Of a stretch of 64,000 nucleotides of DNA, positions 53,989-63,414 are shown in pieces. The position numbers were made by a program, and so were the translations under genes. The stretch comes from Rhizobium johnstonii 3841 (lineage in GTDB: Bacteria > Pseudomonadota > Alphaproteobacteria > Rhizobiales > Rhizobiaceae): assembly GCF_000009265.1 (NCBI RefSeq), contig NC_008380.1, forward strand, positions 4,464,501-4,528,500, given 5' to 3'. Each line of letters begins with the position of its first letter. The stretch's first letter is position 1. The notes under the pieces were generated by a model, which had not been told where the DNA came from, did no database searches, and was given only the letters and a program-made list of their open reading frames with translations.

Positions 53989-54285
53989 GATATTCCTCGT
54001 GACGACGCGATTGAGACGCAGGACATTGATCGGATATCTGTCGATATCCGTCGAAAACACCCAGTATTTGCAGCGATACGGCTCGTTCAGCCGCTGGGCG
54101 CGATCCGCCCTCTACCTCTAGCGGGTGGCGGCCTGAACTGAGATACTGACATGACTTCACCCCGAAGTGGCTCAATGCGAAGGTTTCGGGGGCGGAGGTT
54201 CGGGCCAGCGAAACGCGATGCGGATATTACCCGCAGTCATGCAACGCGACCTTCCGGACACCCCGCCCGTGGACGTTTCATTCGA

Positions 54286-54480
54286 GGCAGGTCTCCTGGC
54301 TCACGGGTCAAAGCACTTTGCCCCAGCCTTCCCGGAGCATCATGCTCCAGTGACCTGAAATCGGACAGTTGCTCGCCGCTCACAGTTGCGGGGGCAGCTC
54401 CGGCATTGCCGCGCCATGATGGCGACGCGCACCGAATTTCCGTCTTAGCCGCCGATCCTCACGAATCGACGGAACCTCGA
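54286..54480 (-). promoter_or_regulatory. Cobalamin (B12) riboswitch upstream of nrdHIEF
   Basis: Read on the minus strand, this segment has the conserved blocks of the adenosylcobalamin riboswitch in order. These are a GGTTCCG start (near 54470-54476), CGGAAATTCGGTG, GAGCTGCCCCCGCAACTGTG, GTCACTGGAGC, the GGGAAGG block, and the closing B12 box AGCCAGGAGACCTGCC (54286-54301). The orientation points to nrdH. B12 binding would be expected to lower nrdHIEF expression. The 53989-54285 segment between it and nrdH shows no clear terminator or gene, so translational or Rho-mediated control of the leader is likely. Confidence 0.92.
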
Positions 54481-54530
54481 ACACTAGATATGGTACTCGA
54501 ATCGCTGATGACGTCAACAAGTTGTTGTGG
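54481..54530 (-). promoter_or_regulatory. nrdHIEF promoter region with probable NrdR boxes
   Basis: ACACTAGATATGGTAC (54481-54496) closely follows the NrdR-box consensus acaCwAtATaTwGtgt. A weaker copy, CAACAAGTTGTTGTGG (54515-54530), lies 34 bases further on. A minus-strand TTGACG (54512-54517) in that region can serve as -35. Paired boxes over the promoter just upstream of the riboswitch fit the usual NrdR repression of reductase operons. The 34-base spacing is slightly off the typical 31-32. Confidence 0.5.
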
Positions 54531-54620
54531 CGTCGCAGCAATAGCGGAAACGAATTGCCGCGCCTGTGTATGATCTGGATAATGAAGCCTTAACGAAAAG
54601 GCGCTGTGGAGAACCCGTCA

Positions 54621-54645
54621 GAAAAGAGCCGGCAGAAGCCGGCTC
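54621..54645 (-). terminator. Rho-independent terminator of the Zn/Cd ATPase gene
   Basis: GAGCCGGC (54626-54633), loop AGAA, GCCGGCTC (54638-54645) form a perfect 8-bp stem. On the minus strand it is followed by UUUUC (A4 at 54622-54625). It lies 14 bases after the ATPase stop codon. Confidence 0.8.
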
Positions 54646-54658
54646 CCCGAAACGACAT

Positions 54659-56929
54659 TCATATTTTTATTCGAAGCAACCTCAGCGCGTTGATCGTCAC
54701 CAGTACGGTGGCGCCGGTATCGGCAAGGATCGCCGGCCAGAGCCCGGTGATGCCGGCGATCGTCGTCACCAGAAACACCGCCTTCAGCCCGAGCGCGATG
54801 GTGATATTCTGCAGGATGTTGCGCATCGTGCGTTTGGAAAGCTCGATCATCCGAGCCACATCGCCGACGCGTCCGTGCAGCACGGCAGCGTCCGCTGTCT
54901 CCAGCGCCACATCGGTGCCGCCGCCCATGGCGATGCCGATATCGGCGGCGGCCAGCGCCGGAGCATCGTTGATGCCGTCGCCGACTTTGGCGACGATGAA
55001 GCCCTCGCGCTTCAATTCGCCGACGACCCGCTGCTTGTCCTCCGGCATCATCTCCCCGCGCCAGTCGATACCGAGCACACCAGCAACGGCTGCCGCCGTC
55101 CGCTTGTTGTCACCCGTCAGCATCATTGCCTTGACGCCGGCCGATTTCAGCATGGCAAGCCCAGCCTGCGCATCCGCGCGCGGCTCGTCGCGCATGGCGA
55201 TCAGGCCGGCGGCAACGCCATTGATGAGCAGCACTGACACGCTCTTGCCCTCGTCGTTCAGTGCCGTGATGAGTACATCCTGTTTCGCAGCGAGCGCGCC
55301 ACGCTCGCGGGCAGCGGGCGGCGACAAAAGATCCACTGTCTCGCCACCGACCTTGCCACTGACACCCTTGCCCGGCAGCGCTTCCAGCTTGAAGGCCGGC
55401 GGCACGGGAACGCCGTCCGCCTTGGCGCGGTTGAGGATCGCCAGGGCCAGCGGATGGCTGGAGCCCTGTTCCAGCACCGCCGCTCGCGACAAGAGTTGCG
55501 CCTCGCCCAATCCGAAGGAAATGATGTCGGTTACCTGAGGCCTGCCTTCCGTCAGCGTACCGGTTTTATCGAAGGCGACCATCGTCACCTTGCCGAGCGT
55601 TTCCAGCACCGCGCCGCCCTTCATCAGCAGCCCGCGCCGCGCACCTGATGAAAGCGAAGCGGCGATGGCCGCCGGCGTCGAGATGACCAGCGCGCAGGGG
55701 CAGCCGATCAGCAGGATGGCGAGACCCTTGTAAACCCATTCTCCCCAAGACCCGGCAAAGAGCAGCGGCGGAACGACCGCGACCAGTGCTGCGACGACGA
55801 CCACGCCGGGCGTGTAATAGCGCGAAAACCGATCGATGAAGCGTTCCGTCGGCGCCTTCGATTCCTGCGCTTCCTCCACCAGTTTGACGACGCGGGCGAT
55901 GGTATTGTCGGCCGCGGCCGCCGTGACGCGAACCCTGAGCACCGCATCGCCATTGACCGTGCCGGCGAAAACGACGGCATCGACACCCTTGCGCACTGGC
56001 GTACTCTCGCCTGTCACCGGCGCCTCGTCGATGCCGCTTTCGCCTGAGATGATGACGCCGTCCGCCGAGATCCGGTCTCCTGGACGAACCATGATGATTG
56101 CGCCGACAGCAAGGCTTTCGGCCGGCACCTCCCGTGTCTGCCCATTATCTTCAAGCAGCGCACTCTTCGGCACCAGCGCCGTCAGCGACTGGATGCTTTC
56201 GCGCGCCTTGCCCGCAGCCACCCCTTCCAGCAGTTCGCCGACCAGGAACAGGAACACCACGGTCGCGGCTTCCTCACCGGCATTGATGATGACGGCGCCG
56301 ACGGCGGCAATCGTCATCAGCATCTCGATCGAGAAAGGCGTACCTGAGAGAGCTGCCATGACGGCGCGCCGCGCGATCGGCACCAGCCCAATCAGCATGG
56401 CGACGATGAAAGCGTAGGACGCGATCGCAGGCACCAGATGGCCGACGGCATAGGCGGCAACGAGTGCAGCACCCGAAAGGATGGTCAGCCGGCCCTTCCG
56501 GCTCTGCCACCAGGGACCAGCCATCGGCGCATGGTCGTGCCCATGCAGGTCCTCGATTTTCTTCTCGCCGTGATCATGGTCATGGCGCGCATGATCGTGA
56601 TCGTGGCTATGGCCTGCATGATCGTGGCCTTCGTGTTCGTGATCACGGCCGGCATGATCGTGGTCGTGACGATCGTGTGAGCCGTGCTCTCCCGCAGGCG
56701 CCGCGCTTCCAGCAAATAGCGCGACGGAATAGCCGAGCCCTGTCACCCTCTTCTCGATCGCCTTTAGGTCGCTGCTGCCGTCATGCCGGACGGTCATCGT
56801 GCCCGCCATCACCGAGACGGAAACATCGGCGACACCCGTCACGCGTCTGACCGCCGTATCGATCTTGGTCGCGCAGGCGGCGCAATCCATGCCGCCAATC
56901 CGGTATCGTGTCTCGCTCGTCTCAGCCAT
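54659..56929 (-). CDS. zntA: Zn/Cd/Pb-exporting P1B-type ATPase
   Basis: This 756-residue inner-membrane pump exports divalent heavy metals. An N-terminal HMA domain has GMDCAAC (residues 13-19). A histidine/aspartate-rich linker at about 80-135 (many HDH/DHDH units) is a likely metal-buffering region. Then come transmembrane helices, the transport motif CPC (about 410), the phosphorylated D454 in DKTGTLT, the SSHPLA motif and GDGINDAPAL. CPC with the His-rich linker indicates Zn/Cd/Pb rather than copper. The start is the ATG at 56929 after AAGGAAGCGG; a TTG at 56947 was rejected. It is divergent from a ZntR-like MerR gene. Confidence 0.87.
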   Translation of the reverse strand: MAETSETRYRIGGMDCAACATKIDTAVRRVTGVADVSVSVMAGTMTVRHDGSSDLKAIEKRVTGLGYSVALFAGSAAPAGEHGSHDRHDHDHAGRDHEHEGHDHAGHSHDHDHARHDHDHGEKKIEDLHGHDHAPMAGPWWQSRKGRLTILSGAALVAAYAVGHLVPAIASYAFIVAMLIGLVPIARRAVMAALSGTPFSIEMLMTIAAVGAVIINAGEEAATVVFLFLVGELLEGVAAGKARESIQSLTALVPKSALLEDNGQTREVPAESLAVGAIIMVRPGDRISADGVIISGESGIDEAPVTGESTPVRKGVDAVVFAGTVNGDAVLRVRVTAAAADNTIARVVKLVEEAQESKAPTERFIDRFSRYYTPGVVVVAALVAVVPPLLFAGSWGEWVYKGLAILLIGCPCALVISTPAAIAASLSSGARRGLLMKGGAVLETLGKVTMVAFDKTGTLTEGRPQVTDIISFGLGEAQLLSRAAVLEQGSSHPLALAILNRAKADGVPVPPAFKLEALPGKGVSGKVGGETVDLLSPPAARERGALAAKQDVLITALNDEGKSVSVLLINGVAAGLIAMRDEPRADAQAGLAMLKSAGVKAMMLTGDNKRTAAAVAGVLGIDWRGEMMPEDKQRVVGELKREGFIVAKVGDGINDAPALAAADIGIAMGGGTDVALETADAAVLHGRVGDVARMIELSKRTMRNILQNITIALGLKAVFLVTTIAGITGLWPAILADTGATVLVTINALRLLRIKI

Positions 56930-56959
56930 GATCCGCTTCCTTGTCAAACAGAAGCATCT

Positions 56960-56990
56960 CTCCTACATCCTCTAGCGACTAGAGGTGCAA
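56960..56990 (-). promoter_or_regulatory. MerR-type promoter/operator of the Zn/Cd ATPase
   Basis: On the minus strand, -35 TTGCAC (56985-56990) and -10-like TAGGAG (56960-56965) are separated by 19 bases. This overlong spacer is the hallmark of MerR-controlled promoters. The palindrome CCTCTAG-CGA-CTAGAGG (56969-56985, perfect 7-bp arms) fills the spacer, where MerR-family activators bind. Confidence 0.8.
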
Positions 56991-57000
56991 GAGGAAAATT

Positions 57001-57423
57001 ATGAAAAAAATCACGATCGGCGAAGCTGCGCGTCAGAGCGGTGTCAAGGTGCCGACGGTGCGTTACTATGAAAGCATCGGCCTGCTCGCGGCCCCGAGCC
57101 GCAGCGAGGGCAACCAGCGCTCCTTCGAACCCGCCGATATCAGCCGCCTCGCCTTCATCCGCCACGCCCGCGAACTCGGTTTCGAGATCGACGCGATCCG
57201 CACGTTGCTCACCCTGCAGGACGATCCGCACCAATCCTGCGCTTCGGCCGATGCCATCGCCAAGGCGCGTCTCGTCGAGGTCGAACAGCGCATCCGCAGC
57301 CTGATGGCACTGAAAGCCGAGCTGGAAATCATGGTGGAAGGCTGCGGCCACGGCCGCGTCGACCAATGCCGCGTCATCGAGGTGCTTGCTGATCACGGCC
57401 AGTGCATGCATCCGCACCACTGA
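57001..57423 (+). CDS. MerR-family metal-responsive regulator (ZntR/CadR-like)
   Basis: This 140-residue activator has the MerR winged helix (ITIGEAARQSGVKVPTVRYYE), a dimerisation helix and a metal-binding loop. Cysteines C80, C115 and C123 plus H117 match the ZntR pattern of one cysteine at the dimer helix and C-x-H-x5-C in the loop. A further C135 and a HPHH tail may also bind metal. It is divergent from the ATPase gene and should activate it when Zn(II), Cd(II) or Pb(II) binds. The start ATG at 57001 follows AAGAGG. Confidence 0.87.
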   Translation: MKKITIGEAARQSGVKVPTVRYYESIGLLAAPSRSEGNQRSFEPADISRLAFIRHARELGFEIDAIRTLLTLQDDPHQSCASADAIAKARLVEVEQRIRSLMALKAELEIMVEGCGHGRVDQCRVIEVLADHGQCMHPHH

Positions 57424-57492
57424 CCTACGCCCTTGCAGGCAATCCACGCCCGCGCCAAAACTGAATGCAGACAGAATCGGGCGAAGACATCA

Positions 57493-58707
57493 ATGAACCA
57501 GAAGCGGATTGCGATCATCGGCGGCGGCCCGGCGGGCCTCGCGGCAGCCGAGCTGCTCTCCCTTTCCGGCCATGCAGTCGCGGTCTATGACGCCATGCCG
57601 ACCTTCGCCCGCAAGTTTTTGCTGGCCGGCAAATCCGGTCTCAACATCACCCATTCCGAGGATTATGCCCGTTTCGCCACACGCTTCGGCACGGCCTCCA
57701 CCCGCCTGCGCCCCGCTCTTAATGCCTTTACCCCTGATGATATCAGGGATTGGGCGGCAGAGCTCGGGACCGAGACCTTCGTCGGCTCGTCCGGCCGGGT
57801 GTTCCCTAAGGTGATGAAGGCCTCTCCTTTGCTGCGCGCTTGGCTCAGGCGACTGGAGGCGCAGGGCACTACGCTGCTCACCCGCCACCGCTGGACCGGT
57901 TTTGCTGGAGAAGGCTACGCTTTTGAAACGCCCGACGGACGCAGCATCGTCCATTGCGACGCGGCCCTGCTCGCGCTCGGCGGCGCAAGCTGGCCGCGCC
58001 TCGGCTCTGATGCCGCCTGGGTGCCGTGGCTGGCCGAGAGAGGCGTGGAGATCAACGCCTTCCAACCCGCCAATTGCGGCTTCGTCGTCGGCTGGAGTGG
58101 AAACTTCAGCGAGCGTTTCGCCGGCGAGCCGGTCAAATCAGTCAACGCCACGTCCGAGGCTGGCACAATTCCGGGCGAATTCGTCATCACCAAGAGCGGC
58201 GTCGAGGGCAGCCTAGTCTATGCTCATGCGGCCAGCCTTCGCGATCAGTTGCGGAACGATGGCAACGCCACCCTCACGCTCGACCTCGCACCCGGCCGCA
58301 CGATCGAAAGACTGAGCCGCGACCTTGCGAAGCAGGACAGCAAATCAAGCTTCGTCAACCGCCTCCGTAAGGGCGCCGGCCTCGACGGCGTCAAGGTGGC
58401 ATTGTTGCGGGAACTCGTCTCCGAGCAGGAGCGGACTGATCCCGAACGGCTGGCGATAAGGATCAAGGCGCTGCCGATCCCGCTTGTCGAAACCCGGCCG
58501 ATCGCCGAGGCGATCTCCTCGGCCGGCGGCATCCGGTGGAGCAGCGTCGACGAAGGCTTCATGTTGAAAGCCCGGCCCGGCACCTTCGTCGCCGGCGAAA
58601 TGCTCGATTGGGAGGCGCCGACCGGCGGCTACCTCCTCACCGCCTGCCTTGCGACCGGCCGGGCAGCCGCACTCGGCATCGAAGACTGGCTGCAGCGCCA
58701 GCTTTAA
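57493..58707 (+). CDS. FAD-binding flavoprotein of the HI0933/PP_4765 family
   Basis: This 404-residue FAD-dependent oxidoreductase-like protein has the dinucleotide-binding motif IAIIGGGPAGLAAAE at the N-terminus, the family segment KFLLAGKSGLNITHSE, LALGGASWP, and the C-terminal GEMLDWEAPTGGYLL. It belongs to the uncharacterised group (TIGR03862-like) of BaiN/HI0933 flavoproteins; no reaction is established. The ATG at 57493 has a weak site; the longer frame to 57433 is not family-like. It is a single gene, converging with msrB. Confidence 0.82.
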   Translation: MNQKRIAIIGGGPAGLAAAELLSLSGHAVAVYDAMPTFARKFLLAGKSGLNITHSEDYARFATRFGTASTRLRPALNAFTPDDIRDWAAELGTETFVGSSGRVFPKVMKASPLLRAWLRRLEAQGTTLLTRHRWTGFAGEGYAFETPDGRSIVHCDAALLALGGASWPRLGSDAAWVPWLAERGVEINAFQPANCGFVVGWSGNFSERFAGEPVKSVNATSEAGTIPGEFVITKSGVEGSLVYAHAASLRDQLRNDGNATLTLDLAPGRTIERLSRDLAKQDSKSSFVNRLRKGAGLDGVKVALLRELVSEQERTDPERLAIRIKALPIPLVETRPIAEAISSAGGIRWSSVDEGFMLKARPGTFVAGEMLDWEAPTGGYLLTACLATGRAAALGIEDWLQRQL

Positions 58708-58717
58708 CCAGGCACGA

Positions 58718-59203
58718 TCAGGCCGAGGCCGGATGGAATGTCATGGCAATGCCGTTCATGCAGTAGCGAAGCCCCGTCGGCTTCGGGCCGTCGTCGAAGA
58801 CATGGCCGAGATGGCCGCCGCAGCGGCTGCAATGCACCGCCGTCCGCGCCATGCCGAAGGTGGTGTCGTTGACCGTGCCGACGGCCTTGTCGAGCGGCGC
58901 CCAGAAGCTCGGCCAGCCGGTGCCGCTGTCGAATTTGGTGGTCGAGGAAAAGAGGTCCTGGTCGCAGCCGGCGCAGGCGAAATTGCCCTTTCGCTCCTCA
59001 TGCAGCAAGGCACTGGTGAAGGGCTGTTCCGTCCCCGCCTGGCGCAGGACGACATATTGATCCGGCGTCAGCAGCTTGCCCCATTCCTTGTCGGTGTGCG
59101 TCACCGCGAACTTCTTGGCGGCGATCGCCTTGCCGGCAAGGCCCAAGTGAACCGCGAGCGCTCCAAAAGCGGCGCCCATCAGCAACAATCGTCTATTCAG
59201 CAT
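58718..59203 (-). CDS. msrB: Exported peptide-methionine (R)-S-oxide reductase
   Basis: MsrB reduces methionine-R-sulfoxide in damaged proteins. The 161-residue protein has zinc cysteines C77/C80 (CAGC) and C125/C128 (CSRC), catalytic C148 in LRYCMN, and FDSGTGWPSF. Unusually, it starts with MLNRRLLLMGAAFGALAV, a hydrophobic leader with a twin arginine, so it is probably exported (Tat or lipoprotein-free Sec) to repair periplasmic proteins. It converges with the flavoprotein gene and has no MsrA neighbour. Confidence 0.9.
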   Translation of the reverse strand: MLNRRLLLMGAAFGALAVHLGLAGKAIAAKKFAVTHTDKEWGKLLTPDQYVVLRQAGTEQPFTSALLHEERKGNFACAGCDQDLFSSTTKFDSGTGWPSFWAPLDKAVGTVNDTTFGMARTAVHCSRCGGHLGHVFDDGPKPTGLRYCMNGIAMTFHPASA

Positions 59204-59411
59204 GGTCGGATCTCCTCGTCTGGCAAACCTTGCTTCCGTACAGAACTACGAGAGAGCGGGGTCATTTGTTACACCATGGCAGCCAAAACACCGAAATGTG
59301 ATTCAGCCACTTTCATCAGGAAGACCCGCACGCCGACGACCGCCAGTACCAGCCGATTGCAAACCCGCTGCTTTTCCATCAGAATGTGCTGAACTTCGGT
59401 GGGAGGAGCCG

Positions 59412-60371
59412 ATGGACGAACACTCAGCACACGCTGAGCATGTCTACACGTCTGCCCAGCGCGATTCTGCGGCGGCCAGTTCTCCCGTTGTCGCCTCATG
59501 GCGGCGATGCATGACCATGCATCAGCTCGCCCCCGAGGACCAGCGGGCTCCACTGCGCCTCACCGACCAGGAATTCCGCCGTGCGCGCGAGCAGTCCGAA
59601 CAGCTGATCGCCAGCGCGACGGAAGAGCTCGATCGTCTCTTTACCACCGTTGGCAGGGCGGGCTGCTGCCTGCTTCTGACCGACAAGAACGGCATCGCGC
59701 TGGAGCGCCGGGGCGCTGCCGGAGACGACAAGGAATTCCGCGAACTTGGCCTTTGGACCGGCTCGGTCTGGACCGAGGCCAGCATCGGCACCAACGGCAT
59801 CGGCACCGCACTTGCCGACGAGCGTGCCGTCGCCATCTTCCGCGATCAGCATTTTTTCTGCTCGAATACCAGCCTCAGCTGCACGACAGCGCCGATCCGC
59901 GATCATCGTGGCCGGGTGGCAGCAGCCCTCGACATCTCCACATGCCGCGAAGACGTCAACGAAATGACGCTGGCAATACTGACGCAGACCGTACGCGATG
60001 CGGCAATGCGCATCGAACTCAACCTTTTCCGATCGGCCTTTGCCGGCGCGCGTTTCCTGATGGTCCCGGCCGGCGCCAATTCCGCCGCCGCCCTGCTTGC
60101 CGTCGACAGGCACGATCTGGTGCTCGGCGCAACGCGCGCCGCCCGCATCGCACTGCAGTTGGACGACAAGCGCATCGCCGCCGGCATTCCTGCCGCCGAT
60201 GCCCTGCACGAGGCTGGCGTCTCCCAGCAGGACGAGATCGTCGAAGCGGAGAAGGCGGCACTGCTGCGGGCGCTGTCGCGCGCCGGCGGCAATGTCTCGC
60301 AGGCTGCGATCGCGCTTGGCATCAGCCGCGCAACGCTGCACAGGAAGATGAAGAAGCTCGATCTCCACTGA
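59412..60371 (+). CDS. GAF-Fis transcriptional regulator (AcoR-like, no AAA+ domain)
   Basis: This 319-residue regulator has an AcoR-type N-terminus (ASSPVVASWRRCM), a GAF domain (about 50-190) with WTEASIGTNGIGTALADER and the cysteine-bearing SNTSLSCTTAPI. A linker and a Fis-type helix-turn-helix (about 275-316, GGNVSQAAIALGISRATLHR) follow. AcoR family proteins are about 620-660 residues because of a central sigma-54 AAA+ ATPase. That domain is absent, with no frameshift remnant in this open frame. The protein would act on sigma-70-type promoters. It precedes an aldehyde dehydrogenase gene, its likely target. The ATG follows GGGAGGAGCCG. Confidence 0.82.
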   Translation: MDEHSAHAEHVYTSAQRDSAAASSPVVASWRRCMTMHQLAPEDQRAPLRLTDQEFRRAREQSEQLIASATEELDRLFTTVGRAGCCLLLTDKNGIALERRGAAGDDKEFRELGLWTGSVWTEASIGTNGIGTALADERAVAIFRDQHFFCSNTSLSCTTAPIRDHRGRVAAALDISTCREDVNEMTLAILTQTVRDAAMRIELNLFRSAFAGARFLMVPAGANSAAALLAVDRHDLVLGATRAARIALQLDDKRIAAGIPAADALHEAGVSQQDEIVEAEKAALLRALSRAGGNVSQAAIALGISRATLHRKMKKLDLH

Positions 60372-60414
60372 TCAGGGTGAAGGTTCCGCTCCTGGAGCAA
60401 TCGTGACGCAATGC

Positions 60415-60432
60415 TGTCGCAGGTCTGCGACA
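60415..60432. promoter_or_regulatory. Perfect 18-bp dyad upstream of the aldehyde dehydrogenase
   Basis: TGTCGCAG-GT-CTGCGACA is a perfect 8-bp inverted repeat, 106 bases before the aldehyde dehydrogenase start codon. It is a good candidate for the binding site of the adjacent Fis-type regulator. No sigma-54 -24/-12 promoter is visible between it and the gene. Confidence 0.6.
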
Positions 60433-60537
60433 CTGTGCACTGCGGTATGGAAGGCCCGCCCTATTCCCTCCGCCAAAATATGCACATTTTCCTTCCACTG
60501 GTTCGTTTGGGAACCTGGATCATCAAGGGAGGATGAC

Positions 60538-62046
<1,509 letters not shown>

Positions 62047-62074
62047 GAGCCGTCCATGAGTGCTATGCTGAAAA

Positions 62075-62100
62075 GCCTTCTCCCGGCGACGGGAGAAGGC
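62075..62100 (+). terminator. Hairpin after the aldehyde dehydrogenase gene
   Basis: GCCTTCTCCCG (62075-62085) and CGGGAGAAGGC (62090-62100) form a perfect 11-bp stem with a GCGA loop, 28 bases after the stop codon. There is no U-run. The arms belong to the same repeat family as 29093-29211. Confidence 0.5.
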
Positions 62101-62133
62101 CTAGGCTGCTGATGAAGTCGGCAACCCCTCTTT

Positions 62134-62210
62134 CGTCATGCTCGGGCTTGTCCCGAGCATCTGCAGCCGGTTGATATCAAGCAGATCTCGGCACAAGGCC
62201 GAGGATGACG
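62134..62210. repeat. Dispersed rhizobial repeat (CGTCATGCTCGGG...ATGACG)
   Basis: CGTCAT (62134-62139) and ATGACG (62205-62210) bound the element. Inside, ATGCTCGGG/CCCGAGCAT (62138-62160) and CTCGG/CCGAG form hairpins. Such CGTCATGCTCGGGCTTGTCCC elements occur between genes in many Rhizobiales. It lies between the aldehyde dehydrogenase and DUF779 genes. Confidence 0.7.
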
Positions 62211-62294
62211 CCGAGTAAAGAGCGAGGTTTGTCAACAAACTGAGCTTTCTCCTCAACACGGGGAGAAGTCCTTGTGTCTTTGGAGGAGGCAGCC

Positions 62295-62687
62295 ATGGAA
62301 ACCACCGTCAACGGCAAACCGCGTGTTCTCGCAACCGACGCAGCTCTCGAGTTGATCGCAGAAATCAAGCGCGATCATCCCGAGATCCTTTTCCACCAGT
62401 CCGGCGGCTGCTGCGACGGCTCCTCGCCAATGTGTTATCCGGCTAGCGAATTCATGATCGGCGACAGTGACGTCAAGCTCGGCGAGATCGGCGGCGTACC
62501 TGTTTATATCAGCGCCAGCCAGTTCGAGGCGTGGAAGCATACACAGCTGATCATCGACGTCGTGCCCGGCCGCGGCGGTATGTTCTCGCTCGACAATGGC
62601 CGTGAGAAACGCTTCCTCACCCGCTCCCGCCTCTTCGGCGGCGGCGAGGCTTGCACAGTGCCTGATGTGAAGGTCAGGGCGGTTTAA
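62295..62687 (+). CDS. DUF779 family protein
   Basis: This 130-residue protein of unknown function has conserved cysteines: C39-C40 and C47 in HQSGGCCDGSSPMCYP and a late one in GGEACTVPD, which suggest a metal or redox site. DUF779 genes are commonly next to aldehyde dehydrogenase genes, as here, so a supporting role in aldehyde oxidation is likely. The ATG at 62295 follows TGGAGGAGGCAGCC; an in-frame GTG/TTG seven codons upstream is less well spaced. Confidence 0.82.
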   Translation: METTVNGKPRVLATDAALELIAEIKRDHPEILFHQSGGCCDGSSPMCYPASEFMIGDSDVKLGEIGGVPVYISASQFEAWKHTQLIIDVVPGRGGMFSLDNGREKRFLTRSRLFGGGEACTVPDVKVRAV

Positions 62688-62793
62688 TGCCGTCGCCTTA
62701 TCGGGTGCGAATTTCGCCTGTAGTATTCCCATAGTACCTGCTCTCCACAGCTCTTTGCTACTCTCCGCCTGTTGGTTTCAAAGGGAGGAAACG

Positions 62794-63390
62794 ATGCCAG
62801 CTTCAAAGATCCTGATGATAACAGGTGATTTCACCGAAGATTACGAAACGATGGTGCCGTTCCAGACACTGCTCGCCTGCGGCTATACGGTCGATGCCGT
62901 CTGCCCCGGCAAGAACGCTGGCGAGACCGTCGCCACCGCCATCCACGATTTCGAAGGCGACCAGACCTATTCCGAAAAGCGCGGCCATAATTTCGCGCTG
63001 AACGCCACTTTCGGCAGTGTGCGCGCTGAAGATTACGATGCCCTCGTCATCCCCGGCGGCCGCGCGCCCGAATATCTTCGCCTCAATGCCGACGTCCTCA
63101 AATTTGTCCGGCACTTCTTCGACGCCGGAAAACCCGTCGCCGCCATCTGCCATGGCGCGCAATTGCTCGCCGCTGCCGGCGTGCTGAAGGGCCGCACCTG
63201 CTCGGCCTATCCCGCCTGCCGCCCAGAGGTCGAGCTTGCCGGCGGCATTTATGCCGATATCGCCATCAGCGATGCAGTCTCCGACGGCAATCTGGTCACG
63301 GCGCCCGCCTGGCCGGCGCATCCGTCGTGGCTGCGCCAGTTCATGGCCGTGCTCGATGCCGCAGCACTGCTCGAAACCAACGCCGCCTGA
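62794..63390 (+). CDS. DJ-1/PfpI-family protein
   Basis: This 198-residue protein has the DJ-1/PfpI fold with the nucleophile elbow C119-H120 in AAICHGAQLL, VIPGGRAPEYL, and a glutamate/aspartate in the N-terminal loop GDFTEDYE. Relatives act as glyoxalases, deglycase-like enzymes, chaperones or peptidases. The aldehyde context would suit dicarbonyl detoxification, but this is inference. The ATG follows AAGGGAGGAAACG. Confidence 0.82.
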   Translation: MPASKILMITGDFTEDYETMVPFQTLLACGYTVDAVCPGKNAGETVATAIHDFEGDQTYSEKRGHNFALNATFGSVRAEDYDALVIPGGRAPEYLRLNADVLKFVRHFFDAGKPVAAICHGAQLLAAAGVLKGRTCSAYPACRPEVELAGGIYADIAISDAVSDGNLVTAPAWPAHPSWLRQFMAVLDAAALLETNAA

Positions 63391-63414
63391 GGAGGGCGGC
63401 ACCGGGAGGACGAT

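Noticed and set aside
59412..60371. Frameshifted or deleted pseudogene of a full AcoR protein
   Set aside because: The frame is continuous, has a strong ribosome site, an intact Fis helix-turn-helix at the natural C-terminus, and no AAA+ remnant in other frames.
60433..60537. Sigma-54 promoter before the aldehyde dehydrogenase gene
   Set aside because: Expected from AcoR similarity, but no TGGCAC-N5-TTGC-like pair was found, and the regulator lacks the AAA+ domain.
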